DNA of 64,000 nt, from positions 3,682,001 to 3,746,000 of the forward strand of contig NC_092333.1 of the NCBI RefSeq assembly GCF_046630445.1. The letters are read 5' to 3'. This stretch comes from Rutidosis leptorrhynchoides. Lineage: Eukaryota; Streptophyta; Magnoliopsida; Asterales; Asteraceae. The notes below the pieces were generated by a model that saw only the letters and a list, made by a program, of their open reading frames with translations, was not told where the DNA came from and searched no databases. Every line of letters starts with the position of its first letter. Positions within the stretch are counted from its first letter, which is position 1. Both the position numbers and the translations under genes were made by a program. Shown here piece by piece: positions 1 through 11,555 of the stretch.

Positions 1-1840
1 ATAATGTGCTTAGGAGGATACACATTACGTCCGTATATCATCGACAATTATGAGGCAATCATCTAATCCGTTAAGTCAATCATAAAGATTGAAGTTCATC
101 AGGCTTAAAAGCTGATATCTTACCTTTCCGGAGGTTATCCACTGAGAATCTGATCAATCACTGACATTTTGTGTATCATGGTGCGCTTACCATTTGGCTA
201 GCAAATCTCCCTCATTGAGATAAGCTTTGACTACCAGTTTCCCTGTTTGACGTTGAGGCCTGGTAGATTTCCAGTCGATTTTAGCAATGACTTTTCAAGA
301 CTTTTCGTCACCCTACAACTGGTCTGGACTACAACTTCTGAATTGAATTAGCAAATGTGTCGTTCGGGAGACTTGACTCCCTTAAGGATGGAATGGATAC
401 ATCCTATGTGGTTATGTTAGGTGGTCGGGCGCATCATTGTCCTTGTTAGGAGAAACAATGAAGACCGCCCTGTTTAAGTTTTTGATCTAGCGCATGGCCC
501 GGTTTTGACCACACGATCCAATCACCGTTCATACGGTTGACACCCGTTTTTGTACAAGTGACCTACGTATGAACTGTTATGTTCATGTAGGATTTCACAT
601 TCAAAATAATGAACATGTTTTGAAAGTTCAAGACTTTCTCCTCTAACAGTACCTCATCGTGAAATGATGGGTAATGAAATGGCACGCTTAAGAGGTATAC
701 GTACCAAGTAGAACGGTCGGAAGACTTTACTTCCTTAATGAGTGGATCTGAGTCACTCGAAAGTGCCAATCTGTTTCAATTGACACTGGTTTTGAAACAA
801 CTTTCGGAAGACTTTACTCCCGATAAATCCCGAAAACCTTCGGGTTCCATAGCTTTTGGTTATGGGTTGTGTTGTCTAAGCAAACACAAGCACGTAGCTA
901 TTGCTCCTAAAAAGGACAGCACTGGTGAAGCTCAAGGCTCCTCTTCCCACAGTATCACATCATTAAATGATGCAATAATAAAATGATATAGTTTCGGAAG
1001 TCTGCTATACCGAGTAACCAAAAGTTTTTGATCTGGCACGTGATTCGGTCACAATCACGCTATGCAATCACCGCTCTCTCACGGTTTACACCCATTTTGG
1101 TACAGGTGACCTACTATTGAGTTCTTTGAACTAGTAGGATTTCATGTTCAATGGAAATGAACATGTGGAACACTTTTGGCTTCTCCAAATTCACAAAATA
1201 AAAATACCAAGCCAAATCTTAAACAAGGGTTTTGGTCGAATTTTTAACTATTTTTCTATTTTTTTTCTTTTTCGCTAACTAATTTTTCATTTTTTTTTTA
1301 AAAATTTTTCAATTTTTTTTTACGACCAAAACCCCGTGAAACGTCAAGTCTTTTAGATATCAAAACCAAAATAATGATGATTCTATTAACAACCAACCAG
1401 AGAGATTTTACATCCCCCACCCCACACTTGAGATCAAGTAATGTCCCCATTACTTGAGATCAAAAATGGATTAAAATCGAAAGGGTAAGAAAAATAAAAA
1501 CTTATCGAGCTTAACCACTAATCGTGGAATGACAGTGACAGATGGTGAACTGACTGCCAGCATAAGAACATCGTCCATTCCCGATCCTCACACCAATATC
1601 ATCACTCAAGTAGTTTTGCTGAACTTAATGCCAGACTTGAAAAAAATTGTTTCACCAACATACCTAAGAAAAGAAAAACACACGAACTTCATAAATGGGA
1701 CAAGGTGGCACCATCCGGTACCGAAACGCCTTGTCCCTAAATAAATCCACAGTACATAAGCAAAACATAAAATTATCCAAGTACAAACCAACGAAACGGA
1801 AATAGTTTAAAACAAATTACAACATAATCACGCGTAACAA
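1..1840 (-). other. 3' non-coding part of the Athila-type element
   Basis: I see no gene here. The left 1.2 kb holds a diverged tandem duplication (separate entry). A run of T-rich sequence lies at about 1248-1320, and a pyrimidine-rich patch with a CCCCACACTTGAGATCAAG-like phrase at about 1412-1460. Long non-coding sequence between the env-like ORF and the 3' LTR is usual for this lineage. Small open frames here have no recognisable family. Confidence 0.55.
478..1163. repeat. Diverged tandem duplication, period about 546 bp
   Basis: The stretch 478-620 and the stretch 1024-1163 share the same succession of phrases: a GTTTTTGATCT start, ATGCAATCACCG or its variant, ACACCC.TTTT.GTACA.GTGACCTAC, a short inverted motif around the word for GTAGGATTTCA, and AATGAACATG. 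Offset of the first phrase is 546 bases. Each copy also contains a small inverted repeat (GTTCATGTAGG preceded by its complement-like partner). Function unknown; it lies in the non-coding tail of the Athila-type element. Confidence 0.65.
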
Positions 1841-3360
1841 TCAATCACTTCCCGGCCAAAAATCTCTGGTAGGGTCCCAGTTCACACCATACGTATCCTG
1901 AAAAGCTTGGTACGGGTCATATGAAGGATCCGGTCCCGGAGGAGTAACAGACGTATAATCGGGAATGGTAGTTCGCGTCGGAATATACGCCTCCGGGTTA
2001 CGACGCATCTGACGCTGAATTTGTCGCTGATGGATCTCCCACTGATTGTGGGCCCTAATTCCCCTAACATCGTACTCAACCCTGTCAACACGCTCTCCCA
2101 AATGACCCAACTCTGTTCCAAACTATCCTAGTGTTGTGTTAATCGACCCATAATTTTGTTGGTGCCAAGTCATCAAATCCTCATTATGCCTACGCTGCTC
2201 TGCCAACATCCGCTGATTATGCTCCACCTGAGCATCATATACTGACCTGCTGTCCCTGTACTCTAAATGAATACCGTCCACACTGTTCACCAAAGAATTC
2301 CAACTCTCTTCACCCATTGACCACGTACCCTGTATGTTCGCACCACTCGAGCTCCCAGCCTCATACGTGGATCGACTAGCTCCACGTCCACGTCCTCGAC
2401 CTGTACCGTCACCTGGCTGTTGCTGTTGCTGTTGCTCTTCATCAGACCACAAAACTCATCCTGCTGGACCACGACAGATAAACTCAGCCTTAGAGAAAAA
2501 CAGAATATTGGTGGGCATCGCCTTAACTCCCACCACATCACATCGACTCGTCGGGACCGAAAACGCCCGAGCTAACCTAGTAACAAAATGCCCACCTAAC
2601 AATGGCCGTTCCGTGCGGTTGTCCATTCCAATTTCCTGCAACCATACCCCTAACATACATGGGACATCGATCGGCTCCCTCAGTTTAATTTGTTGTAGGA
2701 TCCAAAGATCCCTTCGCTGAATTTTGTTTGCGTTTCTCCTTGCCATAAACATAGTAGCTATCATCTTAAAAATTATTCGATCCTCAGGAAGTCTAAGCAT
2801 CGACTGAACACTTCGACTCGAACTAAACGGACCAGCACTAGCAGTTGCCACAGTCGGCCAATAATCACTTTCACTGAAAACTTGCTCCCCAAACACTCTG
2901 CAATTCATCAAATGCCACTTCAAATCATTATCAGTCAACTCAGGATATAGATCTAATGCCCGAGCCAGCTCAATCTTAGACATACGACGCTCAAACCCGC
3001 CAAGCCTAAACGATAAGAAATCTGCCTCGGTCGGAGAGACTCGAGGTCGACAACTAACAGTTGAGAAAAACTCTATAGTTATCTGCTCATAAATATCCTC
3101 ATTAATCTCAAATAACCTTTCATAAGGTCTCAACTCATTGCCCGCATAGACTACCCACAAGTAACGACGCAACTCCCGAACAATATTAGGACCCGCTGAT
3201 GAAAGATGCGTCCAATCTAAATAATAAGTTCGCTCAATCGGACGAGCGCTATTTGTGGTGAACCTTTCCTCCAAATCCTCATTATTCGAGATATGAGATA
3301 ACCATAATTCAGGATTATTCGGTGGTTGCCTTGGTTGTTCCTGGGATCCTCTTGATCTCT
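1841..3360 (-). pseudogene. Athila ORF-1 / env-like region (fossil)
   Basis: The minus strand encodes a protein of the Athila ORF-1 type. The N-terminal half contains the family-like phrases YLDWTHLSSAGPN, RELRRYLWVVYAG and LPEDRIIFKMIATMF. The C-terminal part is low-complexity with poly-Gln and Gly/Arg, then a Glu/Arg coiled-coil-like stretch and a Pro/Tyr-rich tail. It lies downstream of pol, where env-like ORFs sit in this lineage. The upstream end coincides with a good splice acceptor at about 3361, which pairs in phase with a donor following a short ATG-bearing exon at 4138-4152. Env-like genes of plant Gypsy elements are reported to be spliced. The region is broken (about two breaks). 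No evidence of a true envelope function is visible. Confidence 0.75.
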
Positions 3361-4137
3361 ACATTCATGAAACAAGTAAAGAAAACAAAACAACAAACTC
3401 AAAAGTTAATGTTAGTCATAATAATAGACACCAAGTACCATTCACAACCAAATCATGTTTCATGCCAATCCACTTTTGAAAACAATCTCCAAGTTAACAA
3501 ATAATACTTAAAAAAAAAAACATGTCAAAAACTACACTCTCAACCAAACCACATTATCCCTTAAAACAAAACAACTCATGAACCATAATCATAAATCAAC
3601 ATAACCCAAAACATGACAAACATGATTACTTATCACTCATTTAGATTCCAACAATCCAATAAACTTCATCATGTTTGCAACTTTTACCAATTCCAACAAC
3701 CATTAACAAAATCTTCATCACAATTCAAAATCATATGTTTAATCCTTACTAGCATGGCATTACACATAATTAGAACAATATAGCTCAAGTCATTCAAAAC
3801 AATTTGACCCGCCCATATGGACACAACCCCACACTAGCTCAAAAACACATGAACAATTCAAGAACTACCACACCTTCAAGCAAATATCCCCTTTCTCACT
3901 TACAAAATTCGGATTTTTAAACCTACAAACCTTAGGTTCATGTTAAACTTTCCAAAAACACAAAATTAATCATGAAATCAAAGCATACAATGATAATCTA
4001 ACAAAACCCATGACTAATTGAATCACATAACCCAAATTAAAGCAACCCCACACTAATTCATTATGATGATACTCAAAAATTAAACAAACAATTACACATA
4101 ATAAGATGAAATTAGTTAGAAAGAAACAATTTCGGAC
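3361..4137 (-). other. Predicted intron of the env-like transcript
   Basis: This 777-bp stretch is rich in A and C on the + strand (T/G on the coding strand) and has no plausible gene. On the minus strand it begins GTCCG directly after a five-codon exon and ends in ATGTAG before the env-like body. Both borders keep the same phase. Splicing of env-like mRNAs is known for some plant Gypsy elements. For this element it is inference from the sequence only. Confidence 0.55.
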
Positions 4138-4152
4138 CTTGGTGGGAGCCAT
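4138..4152 (-). other. First coding exon (five codons) of the env-like ORF, predicted
   Basis: An ATG at 4152 (minus strand) begins the short peptide MAPTK and is followed at once by a GT donor. The sequence upstream is a pyrimidine- and A-rich leader with AAACCCTAAATCTC, which looks like a 5' UTR. The same short start is the only ATG near the leader, and the frame continues in the env-like body across the predicted intron. Confidence 0.5.
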
Positions 4153-4330
4153 TCTTGAAAGATTGAAGTTAATTGAAACAAGAAATCAAAGTTTTGAGAT
4201 TTAGGGTTTTGAAAATCAAAGTGTTTGTAAGTGTTAAAGAGATGTTATGAATGAAAAGAATAAAAGGAATTGGGGTAAATACAGCTACCAACCCGTTTCT
4301 AATTGTGTGGATGTAAAAATTCGGGTTTGA

Positions 4331-4516
4331 TTTTAATTATAAAAGAAAACAGCTGGCCGACAGGAATTGGCGCGGCGCGCAGGGTATCCGCGCGGCGCTC
4401 CATAGTGTCGCGCGGCGCTCCGATTAACTGAAAAATCATGTCGAGCTTTTTTCAATATCTGGTACATCAGGTGTCTCAAAGTGGCGCGGCGCGCCATGAT
4501 CTGGAGCGGCGCTCCA
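4331..4516 (-). promoter_or_regulatory. Promoter-like module with five palindromes in the pol/env-like spacer
   Basis: Five copies of a 15-bp palindrome-type motif start at 4368, 4388, 4408, 4482 and 4502. The last two are perfect (TGGCGCGGCGCGCCA and TGGAGCGGCGCTCCA, arms of 7 around one base). Spacing is 20, 20, 74 and 20 bp. On the minus strand the cluster ends about 23 bp upstream of a TATA-like CTTTTATAATTAAAA (4331-4345). That is followed by a leader and the ATG of the env-like gene. The same arrangement occurs in the LTR at 9756-9904, where it also precedes a TATA box. I infer a second, internal promoter driving the env-like gene. Confidence 0.65.
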
Positions 4517-4684
4517 TGTGCTGGTACACCAGAATTTCGTATTTTTAAACCTTTAAATCCCATTTTCTCAACCTAAAACCACCAAACTAACCCCAACAAA
4601 AATCCAAGCATGATTATATTGCACATATTGTTAAACAAGCACAAAAATATACAAAATCTACAACAATGGTTTTAACCATGATTA

Positions 4685-7238
4685 TTACGCGTCTTTAGAG
4701 GTAAAGATGAGTTTAATCTCATCGTCCACCTCTTGCGGTCTATCGACATAGTGTTTTAACCGATGACCGTTAACCTTGAACTCTTCCCCTTTCAAATTTA
4801 CCAAATCAACCGCCCCTTGAGAATAAACCTTTCGAACAACAAAAGGTCCCGACCATTTAGATTTTAACTTTCCGGGAAACAAACGAAACCTCGAATTGAA
4901 AAGAAGCACACGATCCCCTTCCTTAAATTCTTTAGGATCCTTCAAGCGACTATCATGCCACTTCTTTGTTCTTTCCTTACTAATCAATGAGTTCTCATAC
5001 GCATCGAGCCTTAGCTCTTCTAACTCATTAAATTGACTCAACCGAAGGCGACCCGCCTCCTTAAGATCAAGATTGCTCGTTTTTAGAGCCTAATAAGCTT
5101 TGTGTTCAATCTTCACCGGGAGATGACACGCTTTGCCATAAAGTAACCGAAGAGCAGTGGTTCCGGTTGGCGTTTTGTACGCCGTTCTAAATGCCCATAA
5201 GGCATCATCGAGCTTAAACGACCACTCCTTAGGATTAGAACCAATAGTTTTCTCAAGAATCCTCTTTAAAGCTCGGTTGGTGTTTTCAACTTGCCCATTC
5301 GTTTGAGGATGGTAGGATATCGAAACTTTATGGGTTACCCCATACCGTTCAACACCTTTTCGAGTTGGGCATTACAAAAGTGAGTTCCCCGATCACTAAT
5401 TAAAGCTTTCGGGGAACCAAACCGAGAAAAGAGTTGCTTTAGGAATGAAACTACGACCCGTGCATCATTAGTGGCAAAGCTTGTGCTTCAACCCATTTTG
5501 AAACATAATCGATAGCAACAAGAATGTAGAGCTTATTATTCGACTTCGGGAACGGGCCCATGAAATCAATCCCCCAAATATCAAAAACCTCACAAACTTG
5601 AATGACATTTTGAGGCATCTCGTCTCGTTGGGTGATTTGGCCCACCCGTTGACAAGCATCGCACGATTGACAAATCCGGTGGGCATCCTTGAAGATAGTA
5701 GGCCAATAAAACCCGGCCTCAAAGACTTTTCGCCCCGTAACTTGGGGACCATAATGCCCACCTGTCGGACCATGATGACATTGGACAAGAATGCGTTCGC
5801 ATTCTTCTCCGGAAACACACCGGCGGATCATTCCATCGGAACACCACCTAAAGAGATAAGGGTCCTCCCAAAAATAATACTTAAGGTCACTAAAGAACTT
5901 CTTACGTTTATGATGTGACCAACCCTTCTCTAAGAATCCACCAACTAGATAATTCGCAAAATCAACGAACCAAGGATCTTCACACTCCTCCACCTTCATG
6001 AGATATTCATCGGGAAAATCATCATGAATAGAAGTCTCATCGAGAACCTCACGGGAGGGGTTCTCAAGACGTGAAAGGTGATCGGCCGCTAAATTCTCGG
6101 CACCCTTTTTATCCCGGATTTCTACATCGAATTCTTGCAAAAACAATACCCAACGTATCAATCTCGGTTTAGCATCGGGTTTAGATAGCAAATGCTTAAG
6201 GGCCGATTGGTCCGTATACACAACCGTCTTTGCTAGTATGAGATACGCACGAAATTTGTCAAAAGAGAAAATAATTGCTAGGAGTTCCTTTTCGGTGGTG
6301 GTATAATTTAGTTGCGCTCCTTGCAATGTCTTACTAGCATAGTAAATGGGCTGAAAATGTTTACCAACACGTTGCCCCAAGACGGATCCGATTGCAAAGT
6401 CACTAGCATCACACATAAGTTCGAATGGCATAGACCAATCTGGACTAATAAGGATAGGTGAATTAGTGAGCTTTGCTTTAAGAAGATTGAAAGCTTTATG
6501 ACACTCCTCCGAGAAAACAAACGGAGCGTCCTTTTCAAGAAGTTTATTTAAGGGCGTGGCAATTTTGGAAAAATCCTTGATAAACCGCCGGTAAAACCCG
6601 GCGTGCCCAAGAAAACTTCGAACACCTTTAACATCGGTAGGGGCTTTAAGCCCGGCGATAACATTGATTTTCGCCTTATCTACCTCAATTCCAACTTTAG
6701 AAATCTTGTGCCCGAGAACGATGCCCTCACGAACCATAAAGTGGCATTTCTCCCAGTTGAGCACAAGACTGGCTTTTTCGCACCGAATCAACATACGCTC
6801 AAGATTAAGAAGACATGACTCGAAGGTGTCTACGTAGACTGAAAAGTTGTCCATAAACACCTCCATGCAGTCTTCGATCATATCATGGAAAATCGCCACC
6901 ATACACCTTTGAAAGGTAGCAGGGGCGTTACATAAATTGAACGGCATACGCCGATAAGAGAATGTGCCATACGGGCACGTGAACGTGATTTTCTCTTGGT
7001 CTTCGGGTGCAATAGGGATTTGGAAATATCCCAAAAAACCATCAAGAAAACAATAGAAACTTTTTCCCGCCAACCTCTCCAACATTTGATCGATGAAGGG
7101 TAGGGGAAAATGGTCCTTTCGAGTGGCATCATTTAATTTTCGATAGTCAATGCACACCCGCCATCCCGTGACAGTCCTGGTAGAAATTAATTCATTCTTT
7201 TCATTTGTGATCACGGTCATGCCACCCTTTTTGGGCAC
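4685..7238 (-). pseudogene. Athila-type pol region: RT, RNase H, integrase (fossil)
   Basis: The minus strand shows Gypsy reverse transcriptase ([20 protein letters not shown], and [12 protein letters not shown] at the active-site region), Ty3-type RNase H ([28 protein letters not shown]), the H2C2 zinc finger of integrase ([21 protein letters not shown]) and the integrase core start ([12 protein letters not shown]). A C-terminal integrase piece with the phrase [17 protein letters not shown] lies near 4685-5041. The usual FIDD/YIDD box is not canonical. The region is broken by a few breaks, and no function is expected. Confidence 0.9.
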
Positions 7239-7241
7239 ACA

Positions 7242-8450
7242 TTAAACCGGACTCACCCAAGGACTGTCAGAGATAGGATAAATAAGACCTGCATCAAGGA
7301 GTTTAACAATCTCCTTTTTAACCACTTCCTGCATATGTGGGTTTAGTAGCCTTTGTCGTTGCACGCACGGTTTGAAGTTATCTTCCATTAGGATTTTGTG
7401 TGTACAATAAGAGGGACTAATACCCTTAATATCCTGAATTTTCCATGCAATAGCCGGTTTGTGGGCTTTTAACATGGAGACAAGTTTAGACTTTTGACTT
7501 ACAGAAAGATCGGAAACAATAATCACCGGGAGTTTAGACTCCTCCCCAAGAAAAGCATACTCCAAATTATCCGGGAGTGGTTTCAACTCTAATTCAGGAG
7601 CCTCTTCAATTGAAGTTTTGCTCCTGTATGCATTTGCTTTCTCCAACTCCTCATGCTCTTCTTCGGTTGGCTCATAACCTTTGTAGAAAATCTGAACCTT
7701 TTGTAAATCATTCAACCCGTGTTGCGGACACGAGCGTAACAAAGTAGTAAAACGGTCCCAAGCATCAAATAATGTCTCACTGCTCTTTTGTCTAAATTGT
7801 GAAATTTCTGCTTGAAGTCTAGCAGCTCGAGACGCAGGGAAAAACTTCGACAAAAACTTATCCTCCAAAGTCTCCCAAGAGGTAATCGTGCCCTCTGGTT
7901 GCTTATCTAACCATCTCTTAGCTTCTCCCTTAAGAGTCCAAGGGAAAAGCCTTGTCTTGATTGAAGTATCGGTAACCTCATGTAGCTTAAACAAATTGCA
8001 AACATCATTAAAATTACGAAGATGCTCATTAGCATCCTCAGTATCCTTGCTATAAAATCGGCAATCAGAAGAAATCAAATTCAGGATCGGCCCTGTAATT
8101 TGAAAAGGCTGAGTGATGTTCGGTTGAGTAATCAAATTGCCTTGGCCCCCTCGTGTGGCCTTCAACTTTTGTGCCATAGTCTGAGGACGAGGTGGTTGTT
8201 CTTGGTCAGCCATATCTTCAGTCTCGAAAAGATCTAAGGAAATGTAAGATTCTTCTTCTTCTCTGATTTCAGGTGGTGTATCGGGCACCACAGTTTCAGA
8301 ACTACTTCCCAAATTAATTATATTAGCACTTGAAGAAAAAGATGAATCCACTGTAGACTGTTGTTCGTGACTTAACGCTCTAAATAACTCTCTTTCGGGT
8401 TCTACAAATGGTTGAAAAATCGGAGAATTAGAAGAACGCGTATGTGGCAT
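7242..8450 (-). pseudogene. Athila-type gag region continuing toward pol (fossil)
   Basis: Starts with MPHTRSSNSP. A retrotransposon gag domain is clear: LFPWTLKGEAKRWLDKQ, WETLEDKFLSKFFP, and LRSCPQHGL. The C-terminal part of the same frame already carries the segment that leads into the reverse transcriptase (LNPHMQEVVKKEIVKLLDAG). The upstream neighbour is the primer site at 8591-8611, so this is the expected first gene of the element. It is incomplete compared with the usual gag-protease of the lineage. Confidence 0.85.
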
Positions 8451-8590
8451 GCACTACCTGTTACCTGCGAAATCACCACTAACAACCGATTAAACGCACC
8501 GATTCAACTTGAGAATAACGAAAAGAAATAATAATCTATAACTAAACTAAACTAAGAACAATTAGATAGCAATCTTAATCTTCGACACAA

Positions 8591-8611
8591 CTGTCCCCGG
8601 CAGCGGCGCCA
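8591..8611 (-). other. Primer-binding site, tRNA-Asp type
   Basis: On the minus strand the sequence reads TGGCGCCGCTGCCGGGGACA, six bases downstream of the LTR edge. It resembles the tRNA-Asp-complementary primer sites known in Athila and Tat elements. Confidence 0.8.
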
Positions 8612-8617
8612 AAAACT

Positions 8618-10149
8618 TGATGTGTGAAATCGCGTCTATTATTTATAATGGGAAAAACCGGTTTAAAGATTTACTACACACTAACGGGCAGTGTACCCGA
8701 TCGTGCAATAGTATAAAGTTGGTAAATCCAAGATCGTTCCAAGGACAGTTTAGACGTGAAAATTAAGATTGTAACTAATGAATTAAACTAAGTTAAATCT
8801 AGAAAATTGAATTACGAGATAATTTGTTTGGTTGGCTATTTAACGATTAGCCAAAATCAAAGATAGCTTTAATTAATAACAAGATTGAACAATATTTTTG
8901 GTGTTTTCAGTTTTAAGCTTTAAAGCAAACAAACGAGTAAAATAAGATAGTTGTAAACAATTAAAAAAACGAATGCTTGTCTAGACTTTTTTCACCTAGT
9001 ATTGGATGCATTTATATTAAGCCCCAGTTATTATCTAACTTATGTGAATTATCTAGTCGGTTCACCTGGAATTCCCCAGCGCAAACACTTCAATTAAGAT
9101 TACACGACACGGAATTCCCCGTAGCCTAAGACCTCCTAATTGTGACTAAATAGTTCAACTGAGATGAAGACTCAAATCACAATCACACCAACTCTCGTTG
9201 CGCATAATTCACCCCTATTTCGTCTAGCCTTTTGAATTCAATTTACTCTCGTCTCCGAGTAAGCAAACAATCAATTAAGACAAACCAATTGTAAATTATT
9301 GCACTAAATTAATGAACTCTCGTCCTATCAAACAAGTACACAACCAATTGAATCGAAGAGTCTAGATTCAATAAGAATGGTTCTTTAATTCAAACATCAA
9401 ATCATCATAAATTAATCAAACAACTGATAAGTAGCATCCAATACATAGGTTATTAAATCTAGACAAACATTAAAGAACTTAGCCAATAATCATGGCAACA
9501 ATAAAAATCACAAATAAAGTAATAGAGAAATTCATTATTTATGACAAGAGATTCACCTAATCAATGATTGAATCCTGAAAGATAAACGAATCGAGACTTG
9601 TTTCCGGAATGATTGATACCTTAGAATGACCTTGGAAATCCCCAATAATCACCTAAGTTCGTCAAAAAGCTGCTGGAATTCGTCTGGATACGATAATGAT
9701 AAATTAGGGTAATTTTCGGGCTTTAAATAGGTGCAATTCTGAACCCGGTTAAGACCCTGCGCGGCGCGTCCTTACTCGCGCGGCGCGCCATTTCCTCGCG
9801 CGGCGCGCCAAATAACTGGTGAGCTGAAATCTGCCTTTTAAAAATGCTCGAACTGTATTTTATGTGGAATGGCGCGGCGCGCCACGTTTTGGAGCGGCGC
9901 TCCATGTCATTTTTGCTGAAATGAGCTGAAAAACTTAATACAAACACCAAAACTCGAATCGGACTAAACCCTTTCACTCGTTTACATCGAAAATCACCCA
10001 AAACCATCAAATAACTTCAAAATTAACCTCCTTGGTCTTGGAACTCAAACTTTTCACAACTTTCACCGAAATAATTCCAAATTGTATCCAAAACGACCAA
10101 AATGTACCCGATATCGCTAAGGAAAATGCGTATAAAATATGCGATATCA
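8618..10149 (-). repeat. 5' LTR of the Athila-type element
   Basis: Bounded on the + strand by TGATGTGTGAAATCGC at 8618 and GCGATATCA at 10149, so the minus-strand LTR starts TGATATCGC and ends in CA. Length is 1532 bp. The inner edge abuts the primer site. The U3 part carries five palindromic motifs and a TATA-like CTATTTAAAG (9721-9730, minus). No genes inside. Confidence 0.8.
9721..9904 (-). promoter_or_regulatory. LTR promoter: TATA box preceded by five phased palindromes
   Basis: Palindromic 15-mers begin at about 9756, 9776, 9796, 9870 and 9890. The last two are perfect: TGGCGCGGCGCGCCA and TGGAGCGGCGCTCCA. The spacing of 20, 20, 74 and 20 bp is identical to that of the module at 4368-4516. 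On the minus strand the cluster ends about 27 bp upstream of CTATTTAAAG. Several copies contain GGCGCGCC. The motifs are dense in CpG, which makes them likely methylation targets (inference). Confidence 0.7.
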
Positions 10150-10153
10150 CCCC

Positions 10154-11262
10154 TGTTTCAACAAGTCTATTAACTATTAATCCAGTTCCGTGTCCGGTAA
10201 AATGAATAATTATTGGTATTTATAGATAACCCGCCCACCGTACCCAGTCAAGCGTATGTGGTTATATATAAATACGTCAAATTATAAGTTTGTATATTAA
10301 ATTAACAAGGTATTGTTTAGTTAATATAAAACCCATTAATAGCCCATAGTCTAATTTCCACAAGTGTCGTTCTTTTATCCAAACTCCAATTATGGTACAA
10401 AGCCCAATTACCCAATTTTAATATTTTTAGCCCAACATCATGATTACATCGGTATTAAATAAGCATAATAATAACTTAAGTACGAGACATTAATTTAAAA
10501 AGGAGAACATAACTTACATTGAGTATTTATCGCGTAGTGTTACACGGACAGAATTTCGACTTCAAAAACCCGTAAAATAACCTTTACATAACCCGAACTA
10601 ATCTAATATAAAACTACCTTATACTATATATATATTATATATATATTTATTTATTATTTATTACAGAGTATTATTATTATTATTATTTTTTATTAAACTC
10701 GGCAGAATGCATGGCCTTTTATAGGGATTTCTGATTTTTCAAACTCCGCGAGTCGTGGAGTTTTTGGCCTTCAAGCTCCGCGAGTCGTGGAGTTTGATTT
10801 TCCAGCTCACATCAATTTGGATCTTAGCTTTGCCGACATAATATATAAATAAATATAATATATAAATAATTTTAAGAATTATTTAAATATTATATTATAT
10901 TTATGTGCATAGTTGACTTGTAATTTTTAGTCCGTTGCGTCGAGCGTTGAGAGTTGACTCATGTCCCGATTCCGAATTTTCGAACGTCCTTGCGTATTAT
11001 TTTATATCGTGTACTTTGCATTTCGCAACTTGTACTCTTGTCATTTTTAGACGTTTCTCATCAATAAATTGAACCACTTGAATTGTATCTTGTACATTTG
11101 AGCTTTTTGGTCATTTGCATCTTCAAATCGTCGTTTTCGCCTTTTGTCTTCGCACTTATTTAATATAAACGATTACAACTTAAAATAGGACAATTACAAC
11201 TAAATAATTTACATATTGGGAGGATATTGCTACTAAATATATGTTCATTTGGAGCACTATCA
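10154..11262 (-). repeat. LTR G, long-LTR Gypsy family, minus orientation
   Basis: The + strand edges are TGTTTCAACAAG (10154) and GGAGCACTATCA (11262). The middle is related to LTR D in reverse orientation: both share a run of matching phrases such as AAAAATTACAAGTCAACTATGCA, an AT-only block, a TATGTCG..AAGC phrase and GAGCTGGAAAA, then two palindromes and a TATA box. There are no coding traces. It may be a solo LTR or the remaining end of an element disturbed by the Athila insertion. No clear target duplication is visible because the Athila LTR abuts it on the left. Confidence 0.6.
10716..10792 (-). promoter_or_regulatory. LTR G promoter: TATA box with two palindromes 32 bp apart
   Basis: CTCCGCGAGTCGTGGAG occurs at 10744-10760 and again at 10776-10792. 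Arms pair over eight positions each around one central base, with a single G-T pair. The first copy extends to 11 + 11. On the minus strand both lie upstream of CTATAAAAGG (about 10716-10724), about 20 bp from the nearer palindrome. Confidence 0.65.
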
Positions 11263-11366
11263 ACTCTATTTTATCAACTCATATTCATCATGAAAACATT
11301 TTTGTTGTTAGTCATGACGACCTCACTCAAATTTCGGGACGAAATTTCTTTAACAGGTAGGTATTG
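11263..11366 (+). mobile_element. Internal 3' tail of Gypsy element E with polypurine-tract region
   Basis: The stretch before LTR E matches the corresponding tail of element C (reverse complement of 39855-39950) in phrases such as CATGAAAACATT and ATGACGACCT. It ends in the palindrome AAATTTCGGGACGAAATTT (11329-11347) and TTTAACAGGTAGGTAT directly before the LTR. This marks 11367 as a 3' LTR start. Confidence 0.7.
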
Positions 11367-11555
11367 TAACGACCCAGGAATTTCCGATCAAATTTAAACT
11401 TAATCTTTATATGATTCCGATACGATAAGCAAAGTCTGTAATGTTGAGTCTCAAAAATTTTGAACCGTTTACAGGAATCCATTTAACCTTTGACTACTTC
11501 CGATGATTCGCGAACCATAAATTGTAAATAGGAACGTATATATAAATAATTATAT

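Larger units (their letters stand above)
1..10149 (-). mobile_element. Athila-type Ty3/Gypsy LTR element, old and broken
   Basis: Read on the minus strand the order is 5' LTR (8618-10149), primer site, gag, pol, a spacer with promoter-like sequence, an Athila ORF-1/env-like region, then long non-coding sequence running off the left edge. No copy of the LTR edge is present in 1-1400, so the 3' LTR must lie outside the window. The gag-pol-env-like order, the Asp-type primer site and an LTR of about 1.5 kb fit the Athila lineage. The element is broken, with several breaks across its coding regions, and looks old. Age cannot be estimated without the second LTR. Confidence 0.88.

Noticed and set aside
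2334-2720. Plus-strand 128-codon frame with a poly-Cys run
   Set aside because: It is the antisense of the poly-Gln part and neighbouring region of the env-like ORF.
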